Positions 36,700-49,040 are shown, numbered from the stretch's first letter. The stretch is 64,000 nucleotides of DNA from Rotaria macrura (GCA_900239685.1 OENT01000607.1:1-64000), one strand, 5' to 3'. The notes: a model not told the origin generated them from the sequence alone. Translations and numbers: made by a program.

Positions 36700-38110
36700 C
36701 CTTACACTGTTATGGTAAATCCTTTACTGTTCTGTAACTATTATATCGTTTCTCTTTCTTATCTTTTCACTCTAACATAACTCAAAAAACGTTTTCTTTA
36801 AAAAATAAATTTATACTTACTTTCGTTTGTTAATGTAAATAATGAAATTCAAACCGTTGATCAATTCGAAGAATACCAAAAGATTATGTAAAACTTAAGA
36901 AAAACACCACAACGACACGACCAAGATGAACTTATTCTTTTAAACCAAACAGAATCAGTTAAAGGCACCCGAATAATTATCAAAAGGCAATAAAATAATT
37001 ATCTAGAAAATAAAACAATGTCGAATTCATCATCTGAAATATTAAAAAATTGTAAATAATGCTCTAAAATAAGATAGATAAATAAAATTAGATTTATTTA
37101 AAAAGGATTCAAATCGAGGAAAAGAAAAAACTCTATTCAATATAAAATTTACGCATGTAAAATGAAAATAGATTAAATTACACTCGACCTTTTAGTATTG
37201 CTATAAAAAAAGTATTTTATTTTTACATAATAAAGAAAGTGTATAATATCGGAAGAAGAGGATAATGCGTATTTAGAAGTGATCAGTGTTTGTAATAGAA
37301 ATCTGAAACAAAGTGAAAGGGTACACTGCTGACACGAACATACTCTATACTTACACACTATTGTCGTCATCGAAATGTATAAAAAGTCACATTTTTCAAT
37401 CTAGAAAATAAAGTGTTCGCATTTTTTCTTAAATGAGAACATTACTCGATTGATATGAGAAAAGACGGTTGCATGTTATATGCTCACTCTATAATCATCT
37501 GACGTACTTTCAAGAAGACGAAAGAAGGAAAAGAGTTTAAACAATTAAAATTAACAAGTTAAAAAATACTTTTTAAAATTTCAATAATGCGGAACAGGTA
37601 AAATTTCTTGAATATCATCATCGTTGTCATACATGTGTTCGGGATTTGATTAGAATGATAAAGAATCTATATCGATATTGAATTTAATTCTATAAAGTGT
37701 AAGTTTCTTCAGTAAGGTGAATAATGTGCATGTTTTGTTTCTGACCAACGTGTACAAAATAGTATAATCATAAACAGAAGATCTTTTGTATATTTTGCTG
37801 CTTGGTATACCTGCTATTGGAAACATTAGAAGCGATAGTGAATAAGTTAAAAGAAAGAAAAGTTTTAAGCCGATGGTCATATTGACGAGCCTATAACAAA
37901 TACGAGAAATTACACTTCAAAAGAGGACGCTAGTCTTTTTTTCTCAAGAAAACAGTTTTTTCTTACTGTTTACTGTGTCCAACATATACAGCACAAAATT
38001 TCCTTAATTAAGAGAGTGATCCTTACCATTATTAATTATTTTGATCACGTAGCTGATAATATCAAAACCGAATCATTCATCAGTCTAAAATAGACATAAT
38101 CAATATTCAC
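36700..38110. other. Gene-free interval
   Basis: AT-rich DNA. A coding-like plus-strand stretch without a start (about 36830-36990, VDQFEEYQKIM then a stop) may be decayed sequence of the preceding gene. Nothing else supported. Confidence 0.45.
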
Positions 38111-38252
38111 TAAAATGATAATTTAGACGCCTCGGCGTCTTTACATAACCGAGCGTCTAAAAAATAAGACGCTTCTCAGGACTAACTGATGTCTAAACTA
38201 GACTTAAGACAGGTGCCCGTCTTGTAAGACACATGGCATTTTTTACAGTGAA

Positions 38253-38770
38253 TTCTGAATCTTCTAGTGGCCATATTTGTTTTAATCTGAAAAACGTATG
38301 ATTTTGAAGATTTTGAAAAAGGCTATCAACTGAGTACGACGAGAAGTTTGGTTACTTCAAATTTATAAACTAAATTATTTGCTGAAAGATGCGGATAAAT
38401 TACAAGTATGGTAAAAATAGTAATAGTACTTCTCAATAAACTGGATCTTTATCTCATGGAACTAAATCATCAATCGATTATTTGCACATAGAATTAAAGA
38501 CGTATTCAGGAGCCATCAAATTCATAACTAAAGTAACATTTTTTCTTATAAATGTATTATGGAATGGAATCCATAGCGCAAACAAAAGTTATTCAATTAG
38601 TGACAAAAAATGCGTTTTTCGGTAATAAGTTTTAGTTTTCAAAATTCAATAAAAATTTCATAAGTTTTTTACGAAAATTTACATCTCGGTGTGCTCTTTT
38701 CGTTGCTATAAAATTGAGTAGGGTTTGTCCGAGAGAATACCAAAGAGCCGATTCGTGTTCTTATGCGCCC
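38253..38770 (-). repeat. Diverged, inverted third copy of the 1-kb repeat (5' half)
   Basis: Read on the minus strand, 38770-38700 gives CATAAGAACACGAATCGGC and then TTTGGTATTCTCTCGGACAA, matching the starts of copies 1 and 2. It continues to GGCCACTAGAAGATTCAGAA at about 38255. It covers roughly the first 500 bp with visible substitutions and indels, so it is much older than the near-identical pair. Beyond it (38115-38240) lie AGACGC/GCGTCT palindromic motifs of unknown origin. Confidence 0.65.
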
Positions 38771-40329
38771 CCATCCTTTTTAGTTACATGTTGACTGATG
38801 AGCATGGCTGAAATATCCCTCATCAGTACAAGTCATATATATCGTTATTGATCGTATGAGGTTATTGTTGCTCATTGAAAAATATATGCTGATGTGCTTT
38901 ATTTATGTGAGAATTCAACCAGGAGTGCTATATTCGCATTACTGTTACCAGTAAATGGTAAGTTATAAAACTTACGACTTACGTGGGAAGTTGGAAATAG
39001 TATCAATTACTGGTAAGTGGTAAGTGATAAAGATTATAATGTAGAAAGAAGTAATTGATGAGTAAACTAATTACTGAACACCGTTAAATATAATATTTAT
39101 CAATTATAAAAACACTTACTGTTACCTTGATAATTGGAAGTGAAAGTAATAGTAATATGACATTCCTTGTTCAACAGATCGTTTTTCTGTGTAGTACAGT
39201 ATTGATGTCCTCATCATTTACATTTCCAAGAATATTATCTAAATCAGAAATCTAGATTGACGACAGTGCTTTGCGATCAAATAATTACACTGAATTTTTA
39301 TAACATCTATATATTTAAATTCTCTAAACTTTATCTATGTAAGAAAATGCTACGATGATAGTGCTTACTGTTTCTTACGAAAAGAGCTATTTACTGTTCT
39401 TTTTAGTATAGTTTTTCATGCATGATCAAGATGATTTTCTAACGAGCAGACATTTTGAAAATGGTTTCATAGTCATTTTTCTATTCGTCCATTTAATTAT
39501 GCTTAAAATATGTTACTATATGGTCGCTTCAATTAGAGTGTAAAATATGCACTAATAAAACATCTTTATTCTTTTGCATTCAGGGGCATACCGAGTGCCC
39601 GGGTGGGGGGGGGGACAAATAGGGCGTAATACCCGTCCCCCTCGCTTTTGAAATTTTTCTCGAAAGATAGAAAAATGTTACTTCTATCCATATTGTGACC
39701 CCCTGCTCTGAGAGCCGAATGATGCCTCTGATGGTGAAAGTACATAAAACGTATCCATCAGTTTTGCTACCACCGAACTAACAGAGTTAAAATTTAAGGC
39801 GTATTTCCCTCAAAAACAATGGCGAGATTTTCGACAACTGTAGTCTTTTCTATTGTCGTCATTTTTATAAGTTATTAATCCACATGTTCAAACGTAACAG
39901 TAATACGTGTTTGAAACCGTTTTTCAATTATCTCACAAACTGAAGGAGACAGAAAACTTTTTCAACGCCATGTAATAAAAGATGTAAAAATTAATGTTTC
40001 TGGTTGAATCTTCGAACTTCCAGAAGGCTTGTTCAGTACTGTAACATTCTTACAGAAAAAGAACTTTTTCCTTTAGTACCGTCTATAAACCTCTTATTTT
40101 TTGAGAAAGTAGTTATTCGAAAAAAACGCTTATTGGGCCGGTTTATAGAACACTGAATGGGCTTTCAAGAAGTAAAATAATTTTTTCCTAAACACTTACT
40201 CGGATAGAAAATGCAAAAACAAACGAAACGCTGTCACACTGTTTCTGTGGATCAAATATTAGGCACTTAACGTGCTAAGAAATATTTAATTTCTATACAT
40301 ATTGGCCATTGATATACGTATACCGTTTT

Positions 40330-42930
40330 ATGCAAGGTAAAGAAAACGGAGGGTATTTTAAATGAATCTAAGACATTTAAACAATTAGATGAAGATCCTA
40401 CTCGTCAAAAAGAAGATAAACTGCAGAGAAAATTGTTAAACATAAAAATCTGGTTTCTTAACAGATAATGAATATAAATACGCGCGACCCGTTGGATCAC
40501 AACCTGGATAGGCCTATGGTCTCCCGAAGATCCACAAAGATGGAGTACCTCTACGCCCGATTATCTCATCACGTAATACGTTTAGCTATAATTTATCCAA
40601 ACTATTAGCAAAATAACTAGAACTTTTACGAAGTAGCCCAACCATCGTAACAAATACATTTGAGTTTGTTAATGAACTGCAAAACTTAAAATTAAATGAT
40701 ACTAAAGTGAAAACGTTGTCGTTTGACATCGTGTCTTTATTTGCACGAGTTCCGCTCTCACGTACTATAGATCTTACCTTAGGCAAGATATATGAACGAA
40801 CACATATCTGCTCATTCAGTGAAAAGAAACGTGAAGAATGGCGTAGCAAATGCCAACAAAGATACGAATTAAAATGGTTATTGGATATCTCAACAAAAGA
40901 ATCCCATTTTATATTTAATGGAAAAATATATTGTCAGATGGAAGGAATAGCAATGGGCAGCCCTCTAGGACCCGTTTTTGCTGACATATATATAAATTAC
41001 TTAGAGTCGAAATTAAAATGTAGATTAGATGATAATGGAGTATTATATTGGAAACGATTCGTGGACGATAGTTTCGTATCAGTTAAAGATAATGCTAACA
41101 TTAAAAAGTTACTAAGTACTCTGAATAGTTTTGATACTGATACACAATTTACAGCCGAAACGGAAAAAAACAACACTTTTGCTTTTCTAGATATATTAGT
41201 AACCAGAAAATCTAATAATTTAAATGAAACAGGTGTTAATGGATTATTGATTGACGTTCTTTATTCGTTTCTAATGCAAATCCAGAAACACATATCGATC
41301 ATCAAAGTTGAAGAATATAAACAGTTTCCTAATTTACTCCGTAAAGAACACCCAAAGGAAAAATTAAGCAGCCTGAATTCCTCAATGCTTTTACCATTCC
41401 TCTACCCAACACCAGTGGATTTTTTATCATGTTCTAATAATCTGTCCACATCAGTACGAGAAATCGATGGTGCATTAACGAATAGTCGAAACAATTCTAG
41501 CACAGTCACATCTAACCTCATATTTAATGATGAATTTGAAACCCATGGACAGTTATATCAATCCTTGATTGAATATCTTGAGTGTCAACCAATTCATCGT
41601 ATGGATTTAAGAAACACTCAGTTTAATTTTATTCGAAAAAGAAATTCATTCCTTATTTTCGAAGCCGAATTTTACAATGAAAATATGTAAGTTGTTTGAT
41701 AAAACGATTTCTGAAAAATCCTTAAAATTCCCATTAGAGTTTTTTACATCGTTGTGTAAACTGTTAGAATTAAATCAAATACAAGAGCTCTTGTTTGTTC
41801 TTGCTTTGAAAAATTCAACATATAATGGGCTTCAAGAATTATCTCGTAATCACATTCGAAAATGTCTACCTGAATTTTTTCGAATAATAACTAACGTACC
41901 TGGTTTAAACTCATTTTCAACCTCTATCTATCGGAAACCTACATTTACCGGCTTATTGTTAAAGTGGAGTTCCTATGTCCCTCACTCCTACAAGGTTTCA
42001 GCTATTAGTTCAATGATTCACAGAGCTATTAAGATCTGCTCCTCGTATTCATCAATGCATACTGAATTCGAGTATATTCAAAATCTAGCTGTAGGAAACG
42101 GCTATCCACGTAAATTCGTTCAAAACCAAATTAGAAAAACACTTAACAGATATTTTGAAGGATCGAAAATACCAAAGAAAACATCAAATAAATCCACTGA
42201 ATTAGAAAACAAAGATATAAAAAAAGAACAAATATTCATAGATCTACCATTCATCGGAAATGAAACCAAAACGTTGGGAAAAAAGATTATCAATTTAGCT
42301 AAGAACATCAGACCTGATCTTCATACACAACCTATCCCTAGACCACCACAAGCAGTAACAACATTCTTCCAACAACAAGACAAAATAGATAAAAATGCGC
42401 AATCAAATATAGTTTACATGATATATTGCTTAGAATGCAATGAACGTTACATAGGGAAAACTATTAGACAGGCGTCGAGACGTCATCAAGAATACGGTGC
42501 ACCACAGCAACAAAAACCATCTCTTTCGTTACAAATAGCCACCGTAGCAACAGATAGCCAACAATTAAGAAGATCTGATCGACTTAGAGTTAAACCTAAA
42601 GTTAACTACTATCCTGACGAAAGTGAATTGAACGATGAAGCTAAAAATTTAAATGAAGAACAGCTAATGAAATCAGCCCTTTATAAGCACCAAATTAATA
42701 AGAAGCATATTATCAATTGGAAAGATTGGAAGATCATTTCAAAGGATTGCAAAAAATACCGATTGTTAGTTCGAGAATCATTGCAAATTCTGCAAAAGAA
42801 ACCTGGTCTAAATCGTACTAGTTGTTCTGTGCCTTTAATAGTCTTCCTAGAAGGTCTACAACTGTCCAAACCAACTGTTAAAATTAAATCAATGGCAATT
42901 GATGGACCACGGACCGGAACAAATAGTTAA
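40330..42930 (+). pseudogene. Penelope-like element: reverse transcriptase plus GIY-YIG endonuclease, truncated and interrupted
   Basis: RT landmarks appear in order: ARPVGSQPG and AYGLPKIHKDGVPLRPIISS with stops (about 40480-40570), SFDIVSLFARVP (near 40725), MEGIAMGSPLGPVFADIYI (near 40940-40990), the catalytic FVDD in WKRFVDDSF (near 41060), and FLDILVTRKSN (to 41216). The RT then resumes at SFSTSIYRKPTFTGLL (41911 on) and runs through VPHSYKVSAISSMIHRAIK and LNRYFEG. A GIY-YIG domain follows (IVYMIYCLECNERYIGKT, about 42405-42465) and the tail ends in SVPLIVFLEGLQ. The element is 5' truncated, has upstream stops and a frameshift near 41680, and is split by about 0.7 kb of foreign coding-like sequence. 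EN-containing Penelope-like elements are common in rotifers. Confidence 0.9.
41217..41910 (+). other. CNOT1-like coding fragment, apparently circularly permuted, inside the RT
   Basis: This stretch separates two RT parts that are contiguous in intact Penelope-like proteins. Its translation is intronless and nearly open. The second half (SEKSLKFPLEFFTSLCKLLE, QELLFVLALKNS, IRKCLPEFFR) resembles the CNOT1 N-terminal helical region around human residues 105-150. The first half (DVLYSFLMQIQ, FPNLLRKEHPKEK, MLLPFLYP) resembles the region that follows it in CNOT1. The segment QLYQSLIEYL..NTQFNFI in the middle resembles the region before it. The order is therefore later-then-earlier, and the two outer edges are neighbours in CNOT1. 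Similarity was judged from memory; one frameshift lies near 41680. Confidence 0.55.
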
Positions 42931-43720
42931 ATATGCGCATATTTAACTATTTCAATAGCTGATAGTGGTGGTTTTCCCTCTTTCGATTGAAAGAAAGGAA
43001 AAACCAATAACTTTTATACTCATGACTCACTGATCTCATATTTATACCCACTTCCTTCTCTCTAAAATTTAATTCCACCTAAGTCTTGATAATGATATTT
43101 GATATATCAAAACGTCGACAGAAAACTTCTTTTTTTTTATGATAATGTTTAAATAAATAAATAAAACACAAAACTTAAGCTGCTGTTAAAAAAACAATCT
43201 CCTTCACTTTCACAATGTTACCCATCACAAAACACAAGCATTTAGATCTGTCCATTTCAAAAAACAATTTTTGAAAAGGTTAAAAATAATATTTTTGTTT
43301 CTGTGTTCGTTAGCACAGTCTATGATTTGAGGAAAAAAATTCGCAGTGAATTAGTAGAAAAATTTTATTCTATAAAATATGGTTTGAATTCATTTTTTGG
43401 GGGGGGGGGGTGTTCCCCCGTAGTCGAAAATCCCGGCTCCATCGCCTCTAAAAAATTTATGCCGCACCCCCTCCCCTTCCTCCCGTGGGCATTAGTTGCT
43501 CGGTACGCCCCTGTTTGCATCAGCGTATTTTTATATACGTTTGACATAACTTTTAGATGTTTATTTTGAACGAGGAAAATCAAACGCATCAATGAATATA
43601 TATAGTGATAAAAATCCAAGTGTTTACAAATCATGCTTCGTCTTTCTCTTTTTTTCATGAATAGTGTTTATTTCCTTTTCGTTCTGTATAGGAGCTCATA
43701 TAACATAAATTCAAAAACTA

Positions 43721-44636
43721 ACGGGTGGGCCATAAAGAATTACACTACTTTGTTGTCGCTATAACTCAGTGAGTTTCGACGCTATTGGTCACAAGATTGT
43801 TCTTAAAGATTCATCATTCAATTCTCTACAAACCCATGTGTAAAAGATTTTTGTAAACTATAAAACGACTAAGTTTTAAAACGAAGAAAAAAGGTCCAAA
43901 AATCTTCAACTTTCAAGCACAAAAAACGTTTTTCCTAAAAATGTTTTCCACGTNAAAAAACCTAAGTCGACCATATTAAAGAGTATTAGATTCTGGACAA
44001 GATTCATGTCTTTGAAAGTTTTCTTGATAAAAAAATGAGTAAAGAATTCAATATCAATTTTTCGCTTTTTCGAAAAAGCTCAACTTTCATTTCATGTGGT
44101 TGATGCTTGCACGAAAACGCATACCTTTCAGTAAAAAACCGTTCTTTTTTGGCGATTCTTTTTTTCTTTGAAAGCTAACATACTAGACTACATTTCTGTA
44201 CCCTCGTTCGAGTCATGCAAAGGTTTGTTTGCGGTAGGCTTCCGTGAAAATTCAAATTAAGATGTTTTGGGCGAGTTTTCTGAAAATATCTATTTAATAG
44301 GCGAAGACCACTTTCAAAGAAACTTTTTTCAAGGATATCGGAAAGAGCGTATTTGAAAATATCAGAAAATGTAACTCCTGTAATTTAAGCCTGCGTATAA
44401 ATTGTCGAAACATATTCCAAATATGACTGCATGTTGAGCTTGAAAGTTGAACCATTTTCGCGTCTTTTTTCTTTATTTTAGAACTTAGCCATTTTATAGT
44501 TTATAAAAACCTTTTACACATGAGTTTGTAGAGAATTGAATGGCGAATCTTTTTAAGAAGAAGTTGAACCAATAGCATTAAAACCGACTGAGTAATAGCG
44601 ACAACAAAGTAGTGTAATTCTTTATGGCCCACCCGT
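43721..44636. mobile_element. Mariner/Tc1-like non-autonomous element with long TIRs
   Basis: A 916-bp element flanked by TA on both sides (43719-43720, 44637-44638). Ends ACGGGTGGGCCATAAAGAAT are identical for about 45 bp (through TACACTACTTTGTTGTCGCTAT) and remain recognisably inverted for roughly 200 bp, including CAATTCTCTACAAAC. No transposase frame. One ambiguous base (n) is at 43954. Confidence 0.8.
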
Positions 44637-44639
44637 TAA

Positions 44640-46070
44640 GTACCAGCATTATATGTACTATGCTTGTAAGAAGATACAAGGCGAGTGTCAATAACTTCAA
44701 CGTTTTCCAGAAAAGAGAATAGATCAAAAAGTTAAGTGCTCTATTGTTATACAATAGCTGAATCGAAAAAGAGAATTGCTGCTTACCAGTTCACATAAGA
44801 AAAGTAAGTTAATGGAGAATGAGACTCTTGAAATGTATTATTAAATTATGAAGGATTTTATAAATCTGAAGTGCGTATTGCACACGCGTGTGCATGAAAT
44901 ATGACATAGAACAACCCAGAGAGGTGTTTTCGTTTTTCAAATAAATTTCCTCGTATCAAGACGAAGAAGTCGATAAGAATAGACGTATTCGACAAATATA
45001 TGATTTTTACAAGAAAATTTGATAATATTTTTGCATGCATACTTAAGGCAATGTTAAGAAATCACGTCCAGGCAATCAATGATAAATGATGTTTTTTTGG
45101 GACGGAAATTACTTGAATTCAGAAAAGAAAAGTTTTCCGAAGCTATATTGGCAATAAATCGGGAATAACACAATTTGCTGATCAATGACACACGAGTTCT
45201 GGATACTATATCCGCTATCTCATGAATGATAAATTTCACGATTTACAAGTTGTTGTTTTATCAAATAGGCATTTATTAAGAAAGATCGGATCAATCGGCT
45301 CTTTTAACCTAAGCCATATAATATTTTACTTCAGAAGAGACCACTAAAATTCTGATATCGCTCAATCGCATATGGGAAAGAATCCTAAAGGAACCCACTC
45401 CAAACAATCAGATAATAAGATCTGACAAGATTCTGCATCTGATCTTGTGTGATCCTTTAAGATCAGACGAAAATTCGTACACCCAATCGTGGTCTCAGAA
45501 GTCTGACATCAAGTCTTACTCTAAAATTCTTGGCAGATCTTGTTCCTCTGTCAGATCTGATTATAAGATTATAAAAAATTGTATGCGACAGTAAGATCTT
45601 GCAAGAATCTTACTGTACGAATTGATATTAGATTTCTGTGACAACGATGTTTTGTACGATTTCATCTGATCTTACAATTAAGACTTAACGTCTGATTTTT
45701 TATCTGGAAACACGCACACAGTAATGTGTCTCGAGTTTATAAAATATAAGATCAGCATCAAGATCTTCGAAGTGTGATTGTATTCCCTAGCATTTACATG
45801 TGAACACATATATACACTTACCAAACAAACTAAATAGAAATCACGATGTTTCCCTCTTAAATATATTCATGTCCCCCGTAATCTCGCTCTGCCCTCCAAA
45901 TCTTTAGAAGTATACGATAGACAAAATTCTTAAAATTAAATTATATTCTTAGAATATTGGCTCAAATAAAATTCATTTACATCGATTTTTTTCGAAACAG
46001 AAAATAGTATTTATAAGTATTGTCTTTCGAAAACTACTCAATGATGAGATTTCACAATATGCTTCTATGC
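44640..46070. other. Gene-free interval with an AAGATC-rich patch
   Basis: No gene seen. Between about 45,400 and 45,760 the words AGATCTGA, AAGATC and AGATCTT recur many times on both strands, looking like a degenerate, partly palindromic repeat. Confidence 0.45.
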
Positions 46071-46073
46071 GTT

Positions 46074-47991
46074 TCAATTTCTTTCGAATCGTTGATTTTT
46101 CATGTTATAAGCTCTTGCGAGAACTGAATTCTGCAGTTGAACTGGAATTGGGGGTAACAAGGGTGGGGCAGTGATTTCCACCATCTGATCTCCCATCAGA
46201 CTTTCTATGGAAGTCGATGCCAGAGACGTTGACGTTAGCATACGTGGACCTAGGTCAAATATTGAACTTCTTTCGACATTCTCTCTGGCATCTAATGAGA
46301 GTGCTTGTGAATTTGTCTTCGACTTCATCAATAAATGAGACGAGTCAACACTCGAGCCACAAATATTTTGTACTTGTACATGATTGTTAGTATGTTGCAT
46401 ATTATGAACTCGAGAAGAGGATGTTATTTTTGAATTGAAAAAATTCTTATTTTTAAATATTTTTGTAGTAAAGTCACCAGGTTGAAGACGTAGAACTGGT
46501 GAAGCAAGATCTTTACAACAATTACATGAGTAGCAGGAGAGAAGAATGCCTATGAGAACTACGAAAGGTGAGGCAACAGCCAGTCCAATCATTAAAGAAG
46601 TGTAATCGAAGTCTTTACTCTTTGTACCTAAACAATCAATAAATATTAAGATCTCACACCAAAGTGAAGTTACCAGATAATGTTGTCATAGCAATTGCTG
46701 AGCTTGTTGTTGCTTTTGTTATTTTCGTTGTTGTTACTACATTTGAATTTCCTGAGCCTTGGTGACCAGCAAATAAATTAAAACAATACTGATTCGATGA
46801 ATAAAAATTGTTATCAACTGCTATGGTACAAAAAGTAAATGTTTGATTAAACTGATCACTTGTTGCTGTCCAGTTGTGATTAATAGCATACAGTGATGGT
46901 GATAACGCATTTATATTATCTGCTTTAAGCATACCTTGTGGACTTGATGTTATAAAATTCGTAATGTTGAGTTGTGTATCATTTAAACAACCTACTTGCG
47001 CAACAACAGTAAACGTATATGAAACATTCACTTGTACAAATATAGTAGATTGGTTTACTGTTGAGTGCGGTCTAATATCGATAATAGTCGGTGGAATAAT
47101 GCAATCATTGGAAGTATTGGAAGCATCAATGGCTATTAAAAGAAACTGAAGAGGTACCGAACTAAGTACGTTAGTGGAGTTTTCTAGAAAATCTTCTAAT
47201 TGAATTGCTACTGCATAGTTACCAGCAGATGGCAGAGTAACATTTAGTGCGCAAGTATTATTGATTGAGATCAATTCAGCCGATGTTGGAAGTGTTAGCG
47301 TAGAACAAGTACCTTGACATTCATCTAAAGTGACTCCATTCCATGTATTATTTGACTTGGCGAAACGACAGAGAATTATATCTCCGTCACTATCAGTCAT
47401 AGGTATATCAATTGATACCGTTGAATTTTCGGTTATACGTACATAATTTACCGGTGACATAACTGATGACGGTGGATGATTCACAAGATAATTGTCTGGA
47501 CGTTTTTGAAGATTGAAATACATAACTAAACTCCAATCACCGCCACCTAATGCTAGAGGAATCCAAGTATGGTTGAAAGATTTGTAACCGATAATAAGAC
47601 CTTCCGATAATACTTTGAGATCAACGGATGTTTCACTACTACCAAAAGATACATCTAACAAAGTGTTATAATCAGTGCAAGCCACTAAGCTAGATATATT
47701 GGTGGAAAAATTTGTTGTTGAGCATACAGTTGCATCTGATAAACAAATCAGGGTATCATTGCCGTCATCTCCGATTAGATCACGTGATAAAATTGTTAAT
47801 GATGCACATACACTACTTGTGCCATTTCTAGACCATGCATATCTTTGTTTACAAACGATATTTACTGTATCATTAATGTTAGCCGACATATTGCTTGTTG
47901 GTGACCAATTAATTATTCCACCATAAAAATATATTGCAATAGTAATTCGAAAGCTAATTGTTAAGAGAAGAGTTATACCAAGTCTGATCAT
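46074..47991 (-). CDS. Type I single-pass membrane protein, heavily N-glycosylated ectodomain, two exons
   Basis: join(47991-46674, 46627-46074) gives 623 residues across a 46-bp intron (GTAACT..TTTAG, phase 1). The N-terminus MIRLGITLLLTISFRITIA is a signal peptide. The ectodomain (about 20-445) is rich in Asn/Ser/Thr with many NxS/T sequons and paired cysteines; a Thr/Ser-rich stalk (VVTTTKITKATTSSAIAMTT) precedes the membrane. The transmembrane helix is MIGLAVASPFVVLIGILLSC, followed by a Cys-rich juxtamembrane CYSCNCCKD and a cytoplasmic tail of about 150 residues. Segments such as ENSTVSIDIPMTDSDGD hint at Ig/cadherin-like beta domains, but I do not recognise the family. Adhesion or receptor role is a guess from topology. 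Confidence 0.8.
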
Positions 47992-47999
47992 TTTTCAAG

Positions 48000-48970
48000 C
48001 TTATTTGAATTGCTGATTAGACGAATGAATAGATGAATGACAAATAATCTACAGTTTCTTCGTTTCTTCAAGTATTTCGACAGTATTGTGTTATTGAATT
48101 TTTCGTTCTTCATTAAACCAAAAATCACAAAGTTAAGAAATAAGAGAAAAAATGTAATCATAATTCGTGCAAATCATGTCTTTTGAGCTAGAAACTGCCT
48201 ATTTTACATTTTTAATTGAAGAAACAACCGATGCAGAGGAAATTTTGAAAAAAAACATTATTGTCTTTAAGAAAAAGTTTGTAAAAAAATGAAGCTTCTT
48301 TTACAAACAGATGTTTTTTCTGTATGCTTATTTTCGTGGTTGATTTTTGAAATTTATTTTCTCGGCATTATGGAAATTTCTTACACAAAATGTTTCACAC
48401 ATTCTACAACGCATAGACAAACGAAAGAAACGAAATCAAACTAAATGATTCATCGATGTTCTAGTGTATTCTGAAATGGATCATTTAGAAGATAACTTTT
48501 GAATTTTGATTCAAATCTTATGAACTTAACTCAATTACAACTTCAGTAATAATATAAGTTTCAAATGGAAACTTTCCATTTATCTAACTTTATTCTTTGA
48601 TATTTTAAGTTTTTCAAGCGTGCAACAAGTTGTCAAATGAATTTCACTATAACAACGCAATGAAAAATGCAGTTTGACTATGCATAGCCAATATCGTTAC
48701 TAAGTACGTAACTAGTTCCTAAAATGCATATATCGCAAGGCACGACGAAATGTATATGGTAGATAACATGTATGTATTGAAAATTGAAATGAATACTAGA
48801 ACACCTCCCATACACTGGTAAAAAGTCATATAAAGTGACCATCTTTGCATGAGAAATCATCTTCATCTAGAATATCATATCTGAAAATGAATAATCATGA
48901 ACCAGTTATACTGTTTGTATATCGATAAAATAACTCTGAAAGTTTTTCTACGAATCCTGGCAGTCACATC
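48000..48970. other. Gene-free 5' flank of the membrane-protein gene
   Basis: AT-rich; no frame, motif or repeat that I can support. Confidence 0.5.
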
Positions 48971-48980
48971 TTACTCAGAT

Positions 48981-49040
48981 TAGGCATGTACCGAGCCCGA
49001 GATACCCGGGGTTCGGTTTCCTGGGCTCAGTGCATGCCTA
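48981..49040. mobile_element. 60-bp miniature hAT-like hairpin
   Basis: TAGGCATGTACCGAGCCC at the left mirrors GGGCTCAGTGCATGCCTA at the right. Flanks ACTCAGAT (48973-48980) and ATTCAGAT (49041-49048) form an 8-bp TSD with one mismatch. It is unusually small for a mobile element; probably an extreme deletion derivative. Confidence 0.6.

Larger units (their letters stand above)
39581..43513. mobile_element. hAT-like shell with 15-bp TIR and 8-bp TSD, hosting a Penelope-like element
   Basis: The left end CAGGGGCATACCGAG (39581-39595) and right end CTCGGTACGCCCCTG (43499-43513) are inverted repeats with one mismatch. Flanks TTTGCATT (39573-39580) and TTTGCATC (43514-43521) are an 8-bp TSD with one mismatch. 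Both subterminal parts contain G/C homopolymer runs. No hAT transposase is visible; the interior is occupied by the Penelope-like element. Confidence 0.7.

Noticed and set aside
38920..39170. Possible MITE with TTACTGTTACC-like ends
   Set aside because: The mirror match is short and interrupted; no TSD.
43303..43658. Overlapping ORFs on both strands
   Set aside because: They cross the G-run and TIR of the hAT-like shell, with no domain.
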